Origin: Sordariomycetes sp. S80-01Y
Taxonomy: Eukaryota > Ascomycota > Sordariomycetes
Length of the DNA: 64,000 nt
Assembly (NCBI GenBank): GCA_037042185.1
Contig: JAXQJY010000031.1
Span: 992,001 to 1,056,000, forward strand
Direction of reading: 5' to 3'
Shown here: positions 31,717 through 42,935 of the stretch, in pieces
How the letters are laid out: every line of letters starts with the position of its first letter
Position numbering within the stretch: the stretch's first letter is position 1
Translations under genes and position numbers: made by a program
Notes under the pieces: model-generated
The model's input: the letters and a program-made list of their open reading frames with translations, nothing else
Databases searched by the model: none
What the model was told of the DNA's origin: nothing

Positions 31717-34700
31717 TCAAGGCCGCCGTCTCTTGTTCCCACGCTTCCCGCCCATGCTTTCATCTGAACTTCCAGAGCTGAAAAGCTTGTGCGCCGCCAT
31801 GGCATTGGTGATACCTGTACGTCCGGGGGGCGACTCGACCGTCGTCCACTCCGGGTTGCCCAGCTCGCCTGCGATGAACAGCTCCCTCTGTCTCTTCTTA
31901 GCGCTGCTGTAGCCCGTGCGAGCCTGCAGGTCCTCGAGAGACGTGGGCACTGGATTCGGGTCAGCAGCCGCGAGCTCCTTCTGCCTCTCCATAGCATCGG
32001 TATAGCCCGTGCGACGCTGCAAGTGCTCGAGGGACCAGGGCTGCGGGTTGGCAGCGGACTCGGCTATCTCGTCAGGACGTGGAAAGAGGGATAGAGCGCG
32101 TTGGATTGCCTCCACGTCCCTGTGCTTTGGCGGTTTCCTGGTCGTCGTTACGGCCTCGCCGTCCACGCGGTGCTTGAATACGCGGTCCTTTGGCTCGGGG
32201 TCGGCAGGCCTCGTGAAGATACTGATCCTCGGCCAGATGAACTGTCCCAAGAACTGAGGAATTGCTGCTGCATAGGACGTGTTCGGCTTCCTACGTATCG
32301 AAGTGCGTTCTGGAAGATATATCCCCCTGAGAGCCTGCTTCCTCTTCTGTCCTCGATTGTCCCCGAATCGACGGCCAAACTCTCGATCAGCCACTAAATC
32401 CCTAGTTTCCAAGGCCTCCTCACGAGCTTGTCTCTCCAGAGCCTCAGCTTCTTCATCGGCAGGCTGTGCCAATCGCCCTGGCGATGCTGACGGAGAAGCT
32501 CGGTTTTCTGCAACTTGCTGAGAAATAGCCACTTCTGCACTATTCGCCATGTCGTCATTGTTTGTAGAAAGTTCCGCCCCGTCGCTCTCGTCACTTGACG
32601 GCAGAGGGGGTGAGCCGCGTTGGCTTGCTCTGGGCGGTCGAGCGCTCGGCGACTTCGCCGGCTGACCCTGCATCGCAGTCGCAAACTGTAGTTTATCTGT
32701 CGACGGGGAGCTGTCCGTCACAGCGAACCTCTGCCCAGCGGGCATAGCCTGCTGAACATTCGGCTCCTGAGACTTGGGGTGGACTGCCTCCTCGTCGTTG
32801 TTATCTGCGTCAAAGGAAAAAGGCTGATTCGGCTTGGGAGGCAAAGTCGACCCGCCGGATACGTAGCCCTTGGGGTCGAGGGCCGCGTACCAAAAGTCCT
32901 TCGTCTCCTCCTCCGGCGCCATCCGACCAGCTTGCTCGGCCTCGAAAACCTTTTGCAGAAGATTGATGAGCGAGGGACGTTCTTCGGGGCGTCGCCGCTG
33001 ACACGCGGCCACCATGGCGAGGAAGTCTGGATCGAGTGAGCTGTACGCGGCGCCCGACGGGATGTTGTCAAACAAACGCCAGGCGTAGCTGTGGGGTTGG
33101 AACTTGCCGTCAATGTGGCCCATCTTATCTTGAAAGGGATGTGTATACTGGTTTCCCGTGATGCAACATTCGAGCTGGGAGCTGTTAGCGTGGGATAAGC
33201 AAATGTACAGTGCGGGCATCTTACCAGTTTACCAATCGTGAAGATGTTGGACCACATCCCGTAGCGTCCTGCCGTGTGTGTCTTGTTCGCCTGGCAGCCC
33301 GGCTTGTCGGGCTGCTGGGGGTGTGGTATGCTACACTGGCACTCCGAGCGAAAGTCTTGGCCCGTGAAGCGCAAGTGATTGTCTGGGAGTAGTCTAGATA
33401 TGACGATGTCGTCCCATTCATTGTCATGTTGCTCCTGCTGTGTAGTTAGCAAGGCTGCCTGTGACGCGGAGGGGCATCAAAGTCTCACGGGAAGGTTGCG
33501 TCCTGGCTTGCAGGGGTCTCTTCTGCATACGTAGTTTGCTTGACGCCAGTGTTTCCACTCCTCATTCATCATCTTGCTGTGGTCATCGCAGAAGTCATGG
33601 AGCTGCGGCGGGTTAGTTATTGCCAGTCGAACAGCGGGCCTGTGCCACTCACCTTGAAGGTTATCCCGCCATCTTCGCCGCGGCCACAAAGAACTACTCA
33701 CAGTTAGAGGCGTGAATCTCTTCGTTGAGAGAAAGGAACTCACTGTTATACTCCTCCATGTCGAAGTGAACGTCGTGCTGAACAGGCCATTGAGCCAGTT
33801 GCTCCCACACCTTCTCGCGGCTCTCGTTGTCGAGTTTCTTGCAACGTTGGAAGATTTTGTTGAAGTCGACCAGGGCGCCGTCCTTCGCGACGTAGAATCC
33901 ATTTGACCAGGCGATCTCCGCTATGCCCTTGACAACTACGTACGGTCAGTTCTGGTGTCAGCAATGAGAGGAGAGGCTACTTACGGCTGGCAAACAGGAG
34001 CCACAACGAGGCCTGAGGCCATTCTACGCGGGGCTTATACTGGGCGACATAGGCCAAGCTGTGGTTTATCTGAGCCAATGTGTCATGTTCCATGTATTCC
34101 AGAACGAGAGTTCCCTTGTCGGTCCAGGGACCGCCGCTGAGCTTTGTCCATTTTCCTGCTGGGCCTTTTCCATGCTTCTTGGCCAGCTGGGCGAGGTCAA
34201 TACTCTGCACGACATTTTTGGCTCCATGGTACCGCTCGGCCCATCGACGCTCGTCTTTGAAAGCGTCCTTCTTCCCCTGACGGACGGGAGTCTTGATGAC
34301 GACTCTCTGGTGATGGCCATCGTCGAAGTGGACGTCGTACAGCGAGGCGAGGCCGAAGCCACCCACGCCCACATCCCTCTGCCACACGAGGCGAAAGCCG
34401 TCCCAGCAAAGAGGCTCCTGCTTGTTCTGACGAGGCGCGTTCGTGCGCAGATCAAAGGGAATGTTGACCTCCCGCGAGATAGAGTCCGTCAACTGCAGGT
34501 AACGACCATCTTTCCGGCCGCCCCTTGCAATCGAGGGGTCTAGGGGGAGAACTCGGATCATGTGCTTGTTGTGCTTCTCGACGCTGAAGTCCCCACGGGA
34601 CGTCCCCGACGTCTCGGCTGAGTCAGTCCTCATGAGGTTGAGCGTGACACTCCTGTCGCCGCGGATGGTGGCGGACTTGAAGGTGAATTCGTTGGTGAGC

Positions 34701-34810
34701 TCAATGTAGTGGGCATCGTGATGCTTGAGGAAGGGTTCGCTGTCGCCCACCCAATCGATCTCGGGATGGGGATACACGGCCTTTTTGTCATAATCTGTAT
34801 TGTTAGCCAT
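31717..34810 (-). CDS. atypical protein kinase with C-terminal RTGY repeats
   Basis: Six exons: 34810-33985, 33935-33744, 33693-33653, 33602-33489, 33437-33225 and 33174-31717; in frame, 947 aa. An in-frame ATG at 34900 would add 30 residues. The kinase domain shows Gly loop GVGGFGLASL (G148 on), VVIKTP with the ATP-binding Lys173, catalytic loop HFDMEEYN (H332, D334, N339) where most kinases have HRD, and HDFCDD (D356) in place of DFG. YGMWSNIFTIGKL and RRRPEERPS mark the C-lobe. The key Lys, Asp, Asn and metal-binding Asp are all present, so activity is possible. The last 400 residues are disordered, then basic, and end with three 31-33-residue repeats around RTGY (see findings). Fungal kinases of this divergent kind are common; the target is unknown. 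Confidence 0.88.
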
Positions 34811-36029
34811 TCTAGCGTTTACGAGGAGAATCTGGTGACGAGGTGCATGCAGAAAGGCTGTGACGGCCAGAAGGAATCGCCACGAGGACATCCCGCCCAT
34901 GCCATCATTTTTATAGTCGCTCTTCTAGTCGCTCCCACGATGGGACGCGAAGCCTCGACAGCCGCAGACCCAGACTCGTCAGATCACAAAGCCGTGGCAG
35001 ACGAAGTCGAAGCTCAAGTCCCAATGAAGCCGTGCACATGCTTCGGACTGCCACCTGCGGACCAGACGGCAGCGTTGTGCGAGATATCACACTCTTTGTG
35101 TCCTTTCTGCCAACAAGACCTCCTTGTCCTGCGTGCCATTGTCACAGCGACCGGACAGAAGAGCCGCTCACAATGGAGGCGTTGCATCACGATGACACTG
35201 CGCCATTTATGTGATTTGCCGGAGGCCGAGAAGCAGCCTCGTCGACCATCTGGTTGTTGGCATCATTATTCAACGGGCGCTCCTTTGATCGTCGTCGCAG
35301 CCGAGCGCCAGTGCCGCCGGTGCGCTGTACTCCGTAACAGAGGGGTGGGTCGTCGGGGCAGTCGAGACGAGATTCGGAAAACTGGGATGCTGGACCCTCA
35401 AACCCTGAGGTGAGGCATTCAGGCTAAAATGCCGCTGCTCTGCTCTGCGAGATCCATCCAAGGCCCCATCACATCCTGCAAGCCCGCGCCCCCCCGTGAG
35501 CTTGGCTCTCCTCGCGAGACTGACGACGCGTTATCGTGACCAAGACTGAGGAAATTCCCAACCTCTGGCCACCACCACCACCACTACCACCACCCCGCCG
35601 GAGTGCATTCATGCGACCGGCGATTCCTGCGACGCCGTGCCTCGAGCCGCAGGAGGGACCAGTCCGCTCGACTCGGGCCAAAGAAAGCCCAGAATGGCCC
35701 GAAGGTGAGTATAAACGCACAAATAGGCGACCTCTGATTCCCCCGAGGGGCAACGGTGGACAGCGGACAGAATAGCCATGCCAATCAGCGCCGCTGCCCT
35801 GTAAGCTGCGGTGGGGTTTCGCCCAGCAGATGCGGATGCCTTGGAGGCACATGCGCCTTCGTGACGATGCTCCGTATAAGTGGTTTGCCGGCTCAATGGC
35901 ATGGGAGAATCTGAGAAAAAAAAGAGCCTGGCCTGGCCCTCTGAGTCTCATGGTTATTAGGTCCTGCCTGCCCTCGTCCTTTCGCGCCTCTTCCCTCTCG
36001 TTCCTCTTCCTGTTCTCTTTCTCTTCCTC
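34811..36029. other. divergent intergenic region between kinase and xylose reductase
   Basis: 1.2 kb between two outward-transcribed genes. It includes a CCA-type trinucleotide run (35570-35594) and, directly before ATG 36030, a CT-rich tract (about 35975-36028) typical of fungal transcription-start regions. Open frames here have no domain. Confidence 0.55.
35570..35594. repeat. CCA trinucleotide run
   Basis: Seven CCA-like units with one CTA interruption; simple repeat in non-coding sequence. Confidence 0.8.
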
Positions 36030-37574
36030 ATGTTCTCTGCTCCCACCATCATCACATCGCGCATCCTCCCCAGATCCTCTACCCTACTTTCTAAAAGACT
36101 GCCCTTGCTCTGCAATCGCGCGAGCTTCTACAACCAAGTCCCACGGTTCCAGCCCCTCCAGAACAGCTCACGAGCCTTCGCGACAATGCTGTCTCCCACC
36201 GTCAAGCTCAACTCCGGCCATGAGATGCCCCTCGTGGGCTTCGGCCTCTGGAAGGTCGACAACGAGACTTGCGCCGACACCGTCTACAACGCCATCAAGG
36301 CTGGCTACCGTCTTCTCGACGGCGCTTGCGGTACGTTTGCCCTAAATCTACCCTTCGCAAACGAGAGCACTCGGAATACCCTCGGGCGCATGCTGGGAGA
36401 AGTCGAGGCGCGCTGAGGGCGCAGAGTCGCAAATGCCCCTCCATGACCCCATGACCCCACCATCGGTGAACCCTGCACATGGAATTCTTCCAGCGGTGCC
36501 TTGTTTGGGTTTGGAGTCCTGGCCTCTCAGCGCGCCTCGTCTGGCCTCTCCACATGCGACCTTTACATCGGCCCGCTCTGCATTTTGCCGAGCGAGACTC
36601 CCCGACCGGGTAAACCGCCGTGGGCTCGCGCTATCGACTCGGGTGGACCCCTGAAGAGCGTCATGGGCATGTGTGCTAACGTATCCTTGTTTAGACTACG
36701 GCAACGAGAAGGAGTGCGGCGAGGGTGTCGCCCGTGCCATCAAGGATGGTCTCGTGAAGCGCGAGGACCTCTTCATCGTCTCCAAGCTCTGGCAGAGCTT
36801 CCACGACCAGGACAAGGTCGAGCCCATCACCCGCAAGCAGCTCGCCGACTGGCAAGTCGACTACTTCGACCTCTTCCTCATCCACTTCCCCGTTGCCCTC
36901 GAGTATGTCGACCCCTCCGTGCGCTACCCGCCCGGCTGGTTCTACGACGGCAAGAGCGAGGTCCGCTGGAGCAAGGCCACCAACCAGGAGACCTGGGGCG
37001 CCATGGAGGGCCTCGTCGAGAAGGGTCTCGCCCGCAGCATCGGTGTGAGCAACTACCAGGCTCAGACCCTCTACGACACCCTCAAGTACGCCAAGATCCG
37101 CCCTGCCACCCTGCAGATCGAGCTGCACCCCTACTTGCAGCAGGACCAGCTCGTCAAGCTGGCCGAGGCTGAGGGCATCCAGGTCACCGCCTACTCGTCC
37201 TTCGGCCCCACCGGCTTCATCCAGCTGGACATGGACGTCGCCAAGGGCGCCTCTCCTCTGATGGAGCACGAGGCCATCAAGGCCATGGCCACCAAGCACA
37301 ACAAGACCCCCGCCCAGGTTCTGCTTCGCTGGGCCACCCAGCGCGGCCTTGCTGTCATCCCCAAGACCTCGCGCCCTCACGTCATGACCCAGAACCTCGA
37401 CTGCTGCAGCTTCGACCTGGACAAGGAGGAGATGGACCGCATTGCCAAGATGGAGCTGAACCTCAAGTTCAACAAGCCCACAAACGTAAGTCATCCCTGA
37501 TTGTGCTCGCCTGTAAGGAATCGTGCTGACTGATGTAGTACTTCGACAGCGACAAGCTCTGGATCTTCGGTTAG
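36030..37574 (+). CDS. XYL1: NAD(P)H-dependent D-xylose reductase, with possible mitochondrial presequence
   Basis: Aldo-keto reductase that reduces D-xylose to xylitol, the first step of fungal pentose use. Exons 36030-36330, 36695-37485 and 37539-37574. The usual family start is ATG 36186 ([20 protein letters not shown]), giving 323 aa, the normal XR length. An in-frame ATG at 36030 adds 52 residues with no Asp or Glu, many Arg and Ser, and RAFA just before the old start. Catalytic Asp/Tyr pair: RLLDGACDYGNE (D and Y lie across intron 1). Also present: [26 protein letters not shown] and the cofactor loop [11 protein letters not shown]. Intron 1 (36331-36694, 364 nt) is long for this window. 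The gene converges on SDS22. The long form may be mitochondrial and the short form cytosolic; this needs transcript data. Confidence 0.92.
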
Positions 37575-37830
37575 AACACCCGCAACGCAGGGACCGGTCG
37601 AAAGGAAGTCTAGGTGGGGGGACCCAAAGCTGTATATATGAAGCGAATGTCCACCACAGGGATCCTGGGCTAGGTGGAATACAAACCAGTGAAACCTATG
37701 TCTAGCATCCTCCACGCGCGTGACTCCTGTGCATGCTAAAGGGTCTTGAGCGTCTCATGTCCCGAACCTGTGTAACCCCGAACGCCGGCTCCCGAACTAA
37801 TGTCAATGACGCCTTTCCAACCTTTCCAAT

Positions 37831-39059
37831 CTAGACTTTTACGAATGCTGTGCACGATCAGCTCCTGCCCCCGCACGGTTGGGTCGGGAGTACTCACTCG
37901 CATCAATCTGCTTGATCTGCGGCAATGCCAGCTTGACCTTGTTTCTGTACAGTGCCGGCGCACGAAGCTGCAGCGGGTTGCCCTCGAAGTAAACGGTGGT
38001 AAGTTCCTCCTTGTTCCTAAGCACCTGCTCGACTTCATTGAAATCTGCGATCAGGTCGTAGCTGGCCCAGACCTCTTCCAGTTTCTTCAAGCCCTCCAAC
38101 CCCTTGAGACTTCGTACTTGGTTGTGTCCAAAGTCGATCGTTCGTAGGTTGGTGTTGTTCTCGATGCCCACAAGCGACTCCAACATGTTGTGTGAGATGT
38201 AAAGCTCTTCCAGCTGCGGGACCTCTTTTAACGGCGACAGGTCCTTGATCCGGTTCGACTGAATACTGAGTAGCCGTAGCTTCGGCAGTCCGCCCAGACC
38301 TGAGAGCTCGGTGATTTTGTTCTTCGCCAACCACAGTTCCTCGAGGTTTTGTAGACTGTCCAGGTTCTTGATCTCGCGGATCCGATTTGACCCCAACTCC
38401 AAATTTGTCAACTTACTCAACCCCTCCAACCCCTCAATCTTGCTGATCTTATTCGCCACCAAAAACAAGTCCTTGAGCTCAGTCATGTGGCTGATGTTTT
38501 TAATGTGCTTGATCTTATTGAAGCTCAGGTCCAAGTTCGTCAGATTTTTCAAGCCTTCGAGGCCCTCCATGTGCTTGATCAGGTTGTCGTAGAGATCGAT
38601 ATCTTCGAGAGTTTGAGAAAGCGCCGAGAGGCCTTCGATGGACTGGATGCTGTTCTGGCGGAGACATATCCGAACTACATTCTTGAAGCGCTCGAGGCGA
38701 AGGGAGGATATGTTGCCGACGCGGGAGTGAGAGAGCATGATTTCGTCGGTGTCGACGGGCTCGTCGTCGAGAAGATCTAGCAGGAACATCAGTACCAGTT
38801 GCCAAACTCAACGGGAACAGATTCATGTACCCTCATCTGCTTGGATTTGCTCGCCTTCCAGCACGTTCTCGTCGTCCGAGTACTCTGGATCAGAGAGGGC
38901 TTCCGAGTTGCTTATAACTGCAGACTTGGGCACCCTAAGCTTCCCGTCCCAGCCTTTACTGTTTTTCATTCCTGGGCTGCCTTCGCCCTCCTGTGAAGCG
39001 ACATGTTCTTCTGGAACCTCGATGTGCGCGTGGCCATCGCCTTCTGTTGGAGGGGCCAT
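37831..39059 (-). CDS. SDS22: Sds22, leucine-rich-repeat regulator of PP1
   Basis: Binds the PP1 catalytic subunit and guides its assembly and nuclear role in mitosis. Three exons: 39059-38831, 38776-37898 and 37847-37831; 374 aa in frame. The last exon is only 17 nt and encodes the family's ending TFVKV, after QIKQIDA. The N-terminus is acidic and disordered (EALSDPEYSDDENV). It is followed by about eleven SDS22-type LRRs of 22 residues, for example LTNLDLSFNKIKHIKNISHM and LEELWLAKNKITELSGLGGL, and an LRRcap region (YFEGNPLQ). It lies tail to tail with xylose reductase, 256 bp apart. Another PP1-linked protein, Rif1 with its own docking motifs, lies 15 kb away; this is probably chance. Confidence 0.95.
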
Positions 39060-39595
39060 CGTAGCGGGGTGGTCGCGGTTGTCTGAGGGAGGGGTGGGAG
39101 ACGGGAATCCAGAGGTTGAACAGCGCTTTGATGTGTTCCGAAAGCAAACATGCGGTTCATGAACGAGGGAAGAAGAGGAGGATCCAGTTTCTGGCAGATT
39201 CGAAATCAAGATGGGACGAGAGTAAAGAAAGCCCGAGCAGGCAGTAGTGGAGCTCTTCTGCCACTGAAGGTCGCTGGAGATTGGTGACATCAGCGGGAGA
39301 TTGCGGGGCACGCGAACCACCCCAGGCGGACAAGGCTTCCTCAGGAATTGACAACTTCAAGCTCGACCCATACAACTGCGCTAATGGCACTTTCGAACCC
39401 GATCAGGCACATGCGGTGATACTGAGAGATCGTGCAGTACACACTGCCGCCGCCCTCTTTCAACGACCGGAGGGAGGCAGAGCCCCTGCAGGAAACGGGG
39501 AGATGAGGAGCGCGTTCTGCGCCTTGCCCCGATGGCAGACGACTACGCCGACGCGTACGCGATGGCCGACCTCGAGATGGAACGCTGGACGGGCC
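39060..39595. promoter_or_regulatory. divergent region between SDS22 and the hydrolase gene
   Basis: Gap of up to 536 bp holding both promoters; the hydrolase start is uncertain (in-frame ATGs at 39503, 39596 and 39620). A second-frame ATG at 39532 opens a 114-codon frame overlapping the gene start and could act as an upstream reading frame. Confidence 0.4.
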
Positions 39596-40742
39596 ATGCT
39601 TCTTCGCCCATCGACGCGCATGCAGTTGCGAGGCTTCCACCTCCATCCGCTAATTTCAGCGCCGCTGATCTTATCCGGGTTGTTTGTTGCCTTGTGGACA
39701 TGGAAGTGTACGATGTTGGTACTCTTCCAGAATGCGATCATATACAATCCGTTCATGCCGCCAAACGCGCGCAGCATGACTATCGCCGAGTTCTCGCGAC
39801 AGTGCGGTGGTGTGCAATGGCGGGAACAGAGAATCCGATCGTTGGACGGCACGGAGATAGCACTCTGTGTGAGTGACAGAGGTAAACACGTCACGAACAC
39901 CGTCTCCCCTGCCAGCCAAGTCTACATCTTGTACTTCCAAGGTACGTTGGGTAATCTAGGTAGTGAGGAGAGCTGAGAAGCTAAAGGATATAGGTAATGC
40001 GTCATCTCTACCACCGCGACTCCCAGACCTCTCCCGGATTCTTCGACGACTGCGAGACTCTGATCAAGATTCTGAATACACGATGATAGGAATAAGCTAC
40101 CGAGGCTACTGGACATCGCATGACCGCCCGGCCGAGCCGGGGATTAACAAAGACGCCGAAGCCGCCGCACGATGGTTAGCCGAATATCACAAGAGTGGAG
40201 GGACAAGTGACGAGAACCTCAGGCCGATAGTTATACTTTACGGCCAAAGCATTGGGTGCGGTTTTGCGACAAACTTGGCTGCTACGACCAACGCCATGCA
40301 GATCGACGGTCTAGTGCTAGAAACGCCCTTCACCAACACCCGGGATATGTTGACAGCGCTCTACCCTCAGAAGTGGCTACCGTATAGGCATCTCTGGCCG
40401 TTCCTCCGAAACCACCTCGACAGCTGGAAGAACTTTGGAGTCATAGCCAAGGGGAAAGAATCGCTCCCCGGGGTATACATGATAGAGGCCGGCAAAGATG
40501 AACTGGTCCCTGCCGAGCTCGGCGAACGGCTCTTCCAACGCTGCCAAGATGTAGGATTGCCAGTAGAGCGGCACAGGGTGCGTAACGCACTGCACAATGA
40601 AGCCATTGTGAGGCAATCAGGCAAGGACGCCATTGCGCAGTCCATCGCGTCAGCCGTCGCGCGCGCACGGCTCGGCCGCTCGCAAAATACCCAGGCAAAC
40701 CAAGTTGCCACCGGCAGCTCTCCCCCGCCCCCCTCCCCCTAG
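39596..40742 (+). CDS. membrane-anchored alpha/beta hydrolase (ABHD12/13-Bem46-like)
   Basis: Exons 39596-39941 and 39994-40742, intron 39942-39993 (GTACGT..TAG); 364 aa from this ATG. Starts at 39503 or 39620 are also possible. An N-terminal hydrophobic anchor (PLISAPLILSGLFVALWTW) is followed by the ABHD13-like FQNAIIYNPFMPPNA. The hydrolase core shows the oxyanion strand VYILYFQGNASS (QGN in place of the common HGN), SYRGYWTSHDRPAEPG and the nucleophile elbow YGQSIGCG (Ser about 201). The acid residue is in EAGKDELVP and the His in ALHNEA. All three catalytic residues are present. Relatives act on acylated lipids or protein palmitate; the substrate here is not known. The tail is Gln/Pro-rich. 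Confidence 0.85.
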
Positions 40743-41921
40743 GCTAGTTCGCGATCAGGGGACCAGTGGCTCCTTTAAATACTACGCGGCGGTTCATGCT
40801 CTTCGGTGTGTCAGGCAGCATCAAGCGTTGCGTGAAGAGTGAAGATCTGCAGCCCCCCTATTCGGTACAACCAAGTGCCGAGCTTGCTTCGTGAGGACCG
40901 ACGAGATGGAACCCAATATAAACCCTAGTCTGCGGGGACCGTGATGGCTGTGAGCCGGGTCAATCTGGTTCGGAGTCGAGATCCACTGGAACAAGGAGTG
41001 TGGGAGCGTGCGCAAGAAGCAAAACTCGAAGCACGGCTCGGAGAGCGAACGTGATGGGGCGTTAATGACAGAGATCCAGCCGGCTTCATCGCCACAGCGC
41101 AGCGACAGAGAAACAGAGAAATTGGGCGAAGAGTCTTGTCGACGGAGCTGCAATGGCGACAACAACGTTTTCGTGCAAATGATCCAAGACGACATTCGCG
41201 TCGCCCGCGCTCCAGGCTCATGCATGCACTACCGTCGAGTCTCGGTGTCGAAGCCGTTCGTCTGCCTTAATGCGGCCAAGCACGCTGCGATGCTGCCTGA
41301 GGAAAGAAGAGTCACAGCACCATTAGTGCCCAGGCTGGCTCCTGGGAATCCCTGCCCAGGCCGTCTCAGCCTTTCTTTTGCGAGCGCTCTGACTCGACGG
41401 GCGGACGCATCGTTGCAGGGCAGCCTACTCCGTGCAAGGGTTTAGAGGAAGCGATGTACCTTTTCGCGGGCCGTGCAGTCAAGGACTACCTCTTTGCTCG
41501 TCACGTGCTTTCGCGGCAAAAGCGTGTTGGCTTCCCCGGTGGGCCTGGGCGACACGTCCCATTCGACGCGTCGGGGACGACGTTATCACAGCCAGTGGCA
41601 CCCGGCCCTCCTTCGCCTCTTTTAGCCTGGCCACGTAAAGATTAGCAAGGCGCTCATTTCCGCCTGGTCGCACGGAGCACCGCACTCGCTCGTTGCAGCC
41701 GTATAAAGCCATGGCTGTCCGCCTTGCATCTCCCTCAGATTCTCGCCGTTCACGATTGGAGCCTCAGGTAAGTCGGCGAAACAAGGCTTCTTCGACACGT
41801 TCTTCGTATTTCTGTAGCCTATTCCCTTGCAACCTCTTCTGAACGTCACCTGCTCTCATGATACTTCACGCAACCCACGACTACGACATCTACATTCCAA
41901 CGACTCCTCGTCACCGACAGC
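40743..41921. other. intergenic region and BTB-gene promoter
   Basis: 1.18 kb between the hydrolase and BTB genes, both on the plus strand. A TATAAA at about 41704-41709 lies about 215 bp before the BTB ATG. The 134-codon minus-strand frame at 40821-41225 has an ATG but no domain and poor protein-like composition. Confidence 0.5.
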
Positions 41922-42935
41922 ATGTTCTCCACGAGCCGACAGTTCAAGACATCGAGCAAGAGTTTCTCGAAAAGTCAAAAGGCTGGCAAGTCGAGCGCTT
42001 CCTTCAGCAAGGACAATGGCGTGCAGAAGCGTCGTCATGAATCTTCACGCTCTCGTCGGCCGACAACTGCCTCGACTACGACAACGGTTGATACTTCGAT
42101 GAGCGGGTACGTTCATGTTCAGGCACGCTTGTCCTGGTCTATTGCTAATGAATTACATGAAGAACGTCGCCCTCGTCCATCATCACCCTCGTCGTCGGAG
42201 CCGAACAACGCCTCTTCGCCGCACACGAAGATGTCCTCCGCTCGTCCTCCTTCTTCGCCAGCGCCTTGCGAAACGGCTACATGGACCCCGTCACCAAGCG
42301 CATCGCCCTGCCCGACGAGGAGCCCGAGATTTTCTCCTCCGTCCTCGAGTTCCTCTACAAGGGAGATTACTTCCCCCGCCTGGTGCACAATAAGAGGAGG
42401 AACTCGTATGAGCTCGAGTCCATGGGCGACGATGAACGGACTGTTGAGAGCACTGTCTTTCACCGGGGCGTTGAAGGAGATCTGCTCAAGGACACCGTGA
42501 TTTACTGTGCTGCTGAGCGGTACGGTCTCGACGAGTTGAAGAAGATTTCTCTTCGTAAACAAGGTCTTCGTACGTTGCACCCCCCTCCCTTCCCTAGATA
42601 TCCCCTGACGATGGACAGAGTCTGGAATCCAGTGCTCTACCATCCTAGCTTCCGCCCGCTACGCCTATGCCAACACCCCTGACAACGACTCCAAGCTTCG
42701 AGCGCACTATCTCGCCCTCATCATCCGTAGCCGCTCAACCTTCAAGCGCAGCGGAACCATGCAGCTTGAGATGTTCAACGGGGGCAGCCAGCTCTTCTTT
42801 GATCTGTTCGTGGCCTTGAGCAACCACGTCGACGACGTTACGTCCGCCTCGTGAGTTTACCACCTTGCTCAGCCCTTGGGCCATGATCGCTGACGAATGA
42901 ATAGAAACACGCCGCGTTCCAACCGCTTCATCTAA
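41922..42935 (+). CDS. BTB/POZ-domain protein
   Basis: Four exons: 41922-42106, 42163-42569, 42619-42850 and 42905-42935; in frame, 284 aa. The first 60 residues are Ser/Lys/Arg-rich and disordered. The BTB/POZ fold follows: ITLVVGAEQRLFAAHEDVLRSSS, FFASALRNGYMDPVTKRI, LPDEEPEIFSSVLEFLYKGDY, then TVIYCAAERYGLDELKKI. The C-terminus (ARYAYANTPDNDSKLRAHYLALI) is the BTB-associated helical part. Such small BTB-only proteins in fungi are numerous. BTB domains can dimerise or act as Cullin-3 adaptors, but no second domain here points to a target. The last exon encodes only ten residues and the stop. Confidence 0.87.

Noticed and set aside
36691-37494. 267-codon antisense frame over xylose reductase
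   Set aside because: Runs opposite a clear enzyme exon; Leu/Val/Gly-rich composition is the mirror of its codon bias.
39532-39876. Second-frame protein starting MADDYADAY, overlapping the hydrolase 5' end
   Set aside because: The hydrolase frame carries the membrane anchor and family motifs; this frame has no continuation. It could act as an upstream reading frame only.
40821-41225. 134-codon minus-strand frame with ATG
   Set aside because: No recognisable domain and no splice or promoter support.
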